Source: Phenylobacterium sp.
GTDB lineage: Bacteria; Pseudomonadota; Alphaproteobacteria; Caulobacterales; Caulobacteraceae
Direction of reading: 5' to 3'
Length of the DNA stretch: 51,853 nt
Assembly: GCF_016793225.1 (NCBI RefSeq)
Contig: NZ_JAEUMN010000051.1
Coordinates: 1-51,853, forward strand
Shown here: piece after piece, positions 51,838 to 51,853 of the stretch
How the letters are laid out: the number at the start of each line of letters is the position of its first letter
Numbering within the stretch: the stretch's first letter is position 1
Translations under genes and position numbers: made by a program
The notes under the pieces: model-generated
Databases searched by the model: none
Seen by the model: the letters and a program-made list of their open reading frames with translations, nothing else
What the model was told of the DNA's origin: nothing

Positions 51838-51853
51838 CGGCGAAGGCTCCCCT

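Overview
The window is high-GC (roughly two thirds G+C) DNA with strong third-position GC bias and long antisense shadow frames. It carries markers of an alphaproteobacterium of the order Caulobacterales: a TipN-like polarity coiled-coil protein, a DUF4112 protein, a PEPxxWA-CTERM protein with its own exosortase, and a large TonB-dependent receptor with a lipoprotein partner. A Phenylobacterium- or Caulobacter-like genome is my best guess, inferred from gene content only. I see no rRNA, tRNA, CRISPR array, insertion sequence or prophage.

Layout. 1-4.7 kb: truncated cysD, a GT2 glycosyltransferase, an alkylation-repair pair (Ada-type regulator fused to AlkA glycosylase, then Ogt) and an EEP-fold phosphodiesterase. 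4.7-8.1 kb: a small unknown protein, the TipN-like protein and a DUF4112 protein. 8.2-30.6 kb: a large exopolysaccharide/exosortase locus. 30.7-38.6 kb: secreted proteins (beta-helix plus RTX, beta-helix lyase-like, RTX, DUF1800 and DUF1501). 38.7-46.7 kb: a PilZ protein and a compact minus-strand type IV secretion operon (virB1-2-3-4-6-9-10-11). 47-51.2 kb: a lipoprotein and a TonB-dependent receptor. 51.3-51.8 kb: a degenerate serine-recombinase-like protein.

How the polysaccharide locus works together. RfbB and RfbA start dTDP-deoxysugar synthesis. Glycosyltransferases (GT2 and a PssD-PssE fusion), a polysaccharide pyruvyl transferase, an FrhB-like iron-sulfur protein and a methyltransferase-like protein build or decorate the repeat unit. 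A Wzx-type flippase and a Wzy/WaaL-type polymerase or ligase move and join it. Two paralogous Wzz plus BY-kinase-like pairs control chain length, and Wza and a beta-barrel protein export it. An EpsD-family foldase, an exosortase and EpsI belong to the linked PEP-CTERM sorting system, whose substrate is also present. No initiating phosphoglycosyltransferase and no rfbC/rfbD are in the window.

Main observations. (1) Two good -24/-12 (sigma-54) promoters lie in front of the EpsD-family gene and the PEPxxWA-CTERM gene, suggesting RpoN control of sorting. (2) Both BY-kinase-like proteins have lost the Walker A lysine (replaced by Val and Cys), so they are probably not normal tyrosine kinases. (3) The type IV secretion operon is packed with 4-nt overlaps and has no virB5, virB7, virB8 or virD4. 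(4) The last gene looks like a serine recombinase that has lost its catalytic arginines and may be a DNA-binding relic or regulator.
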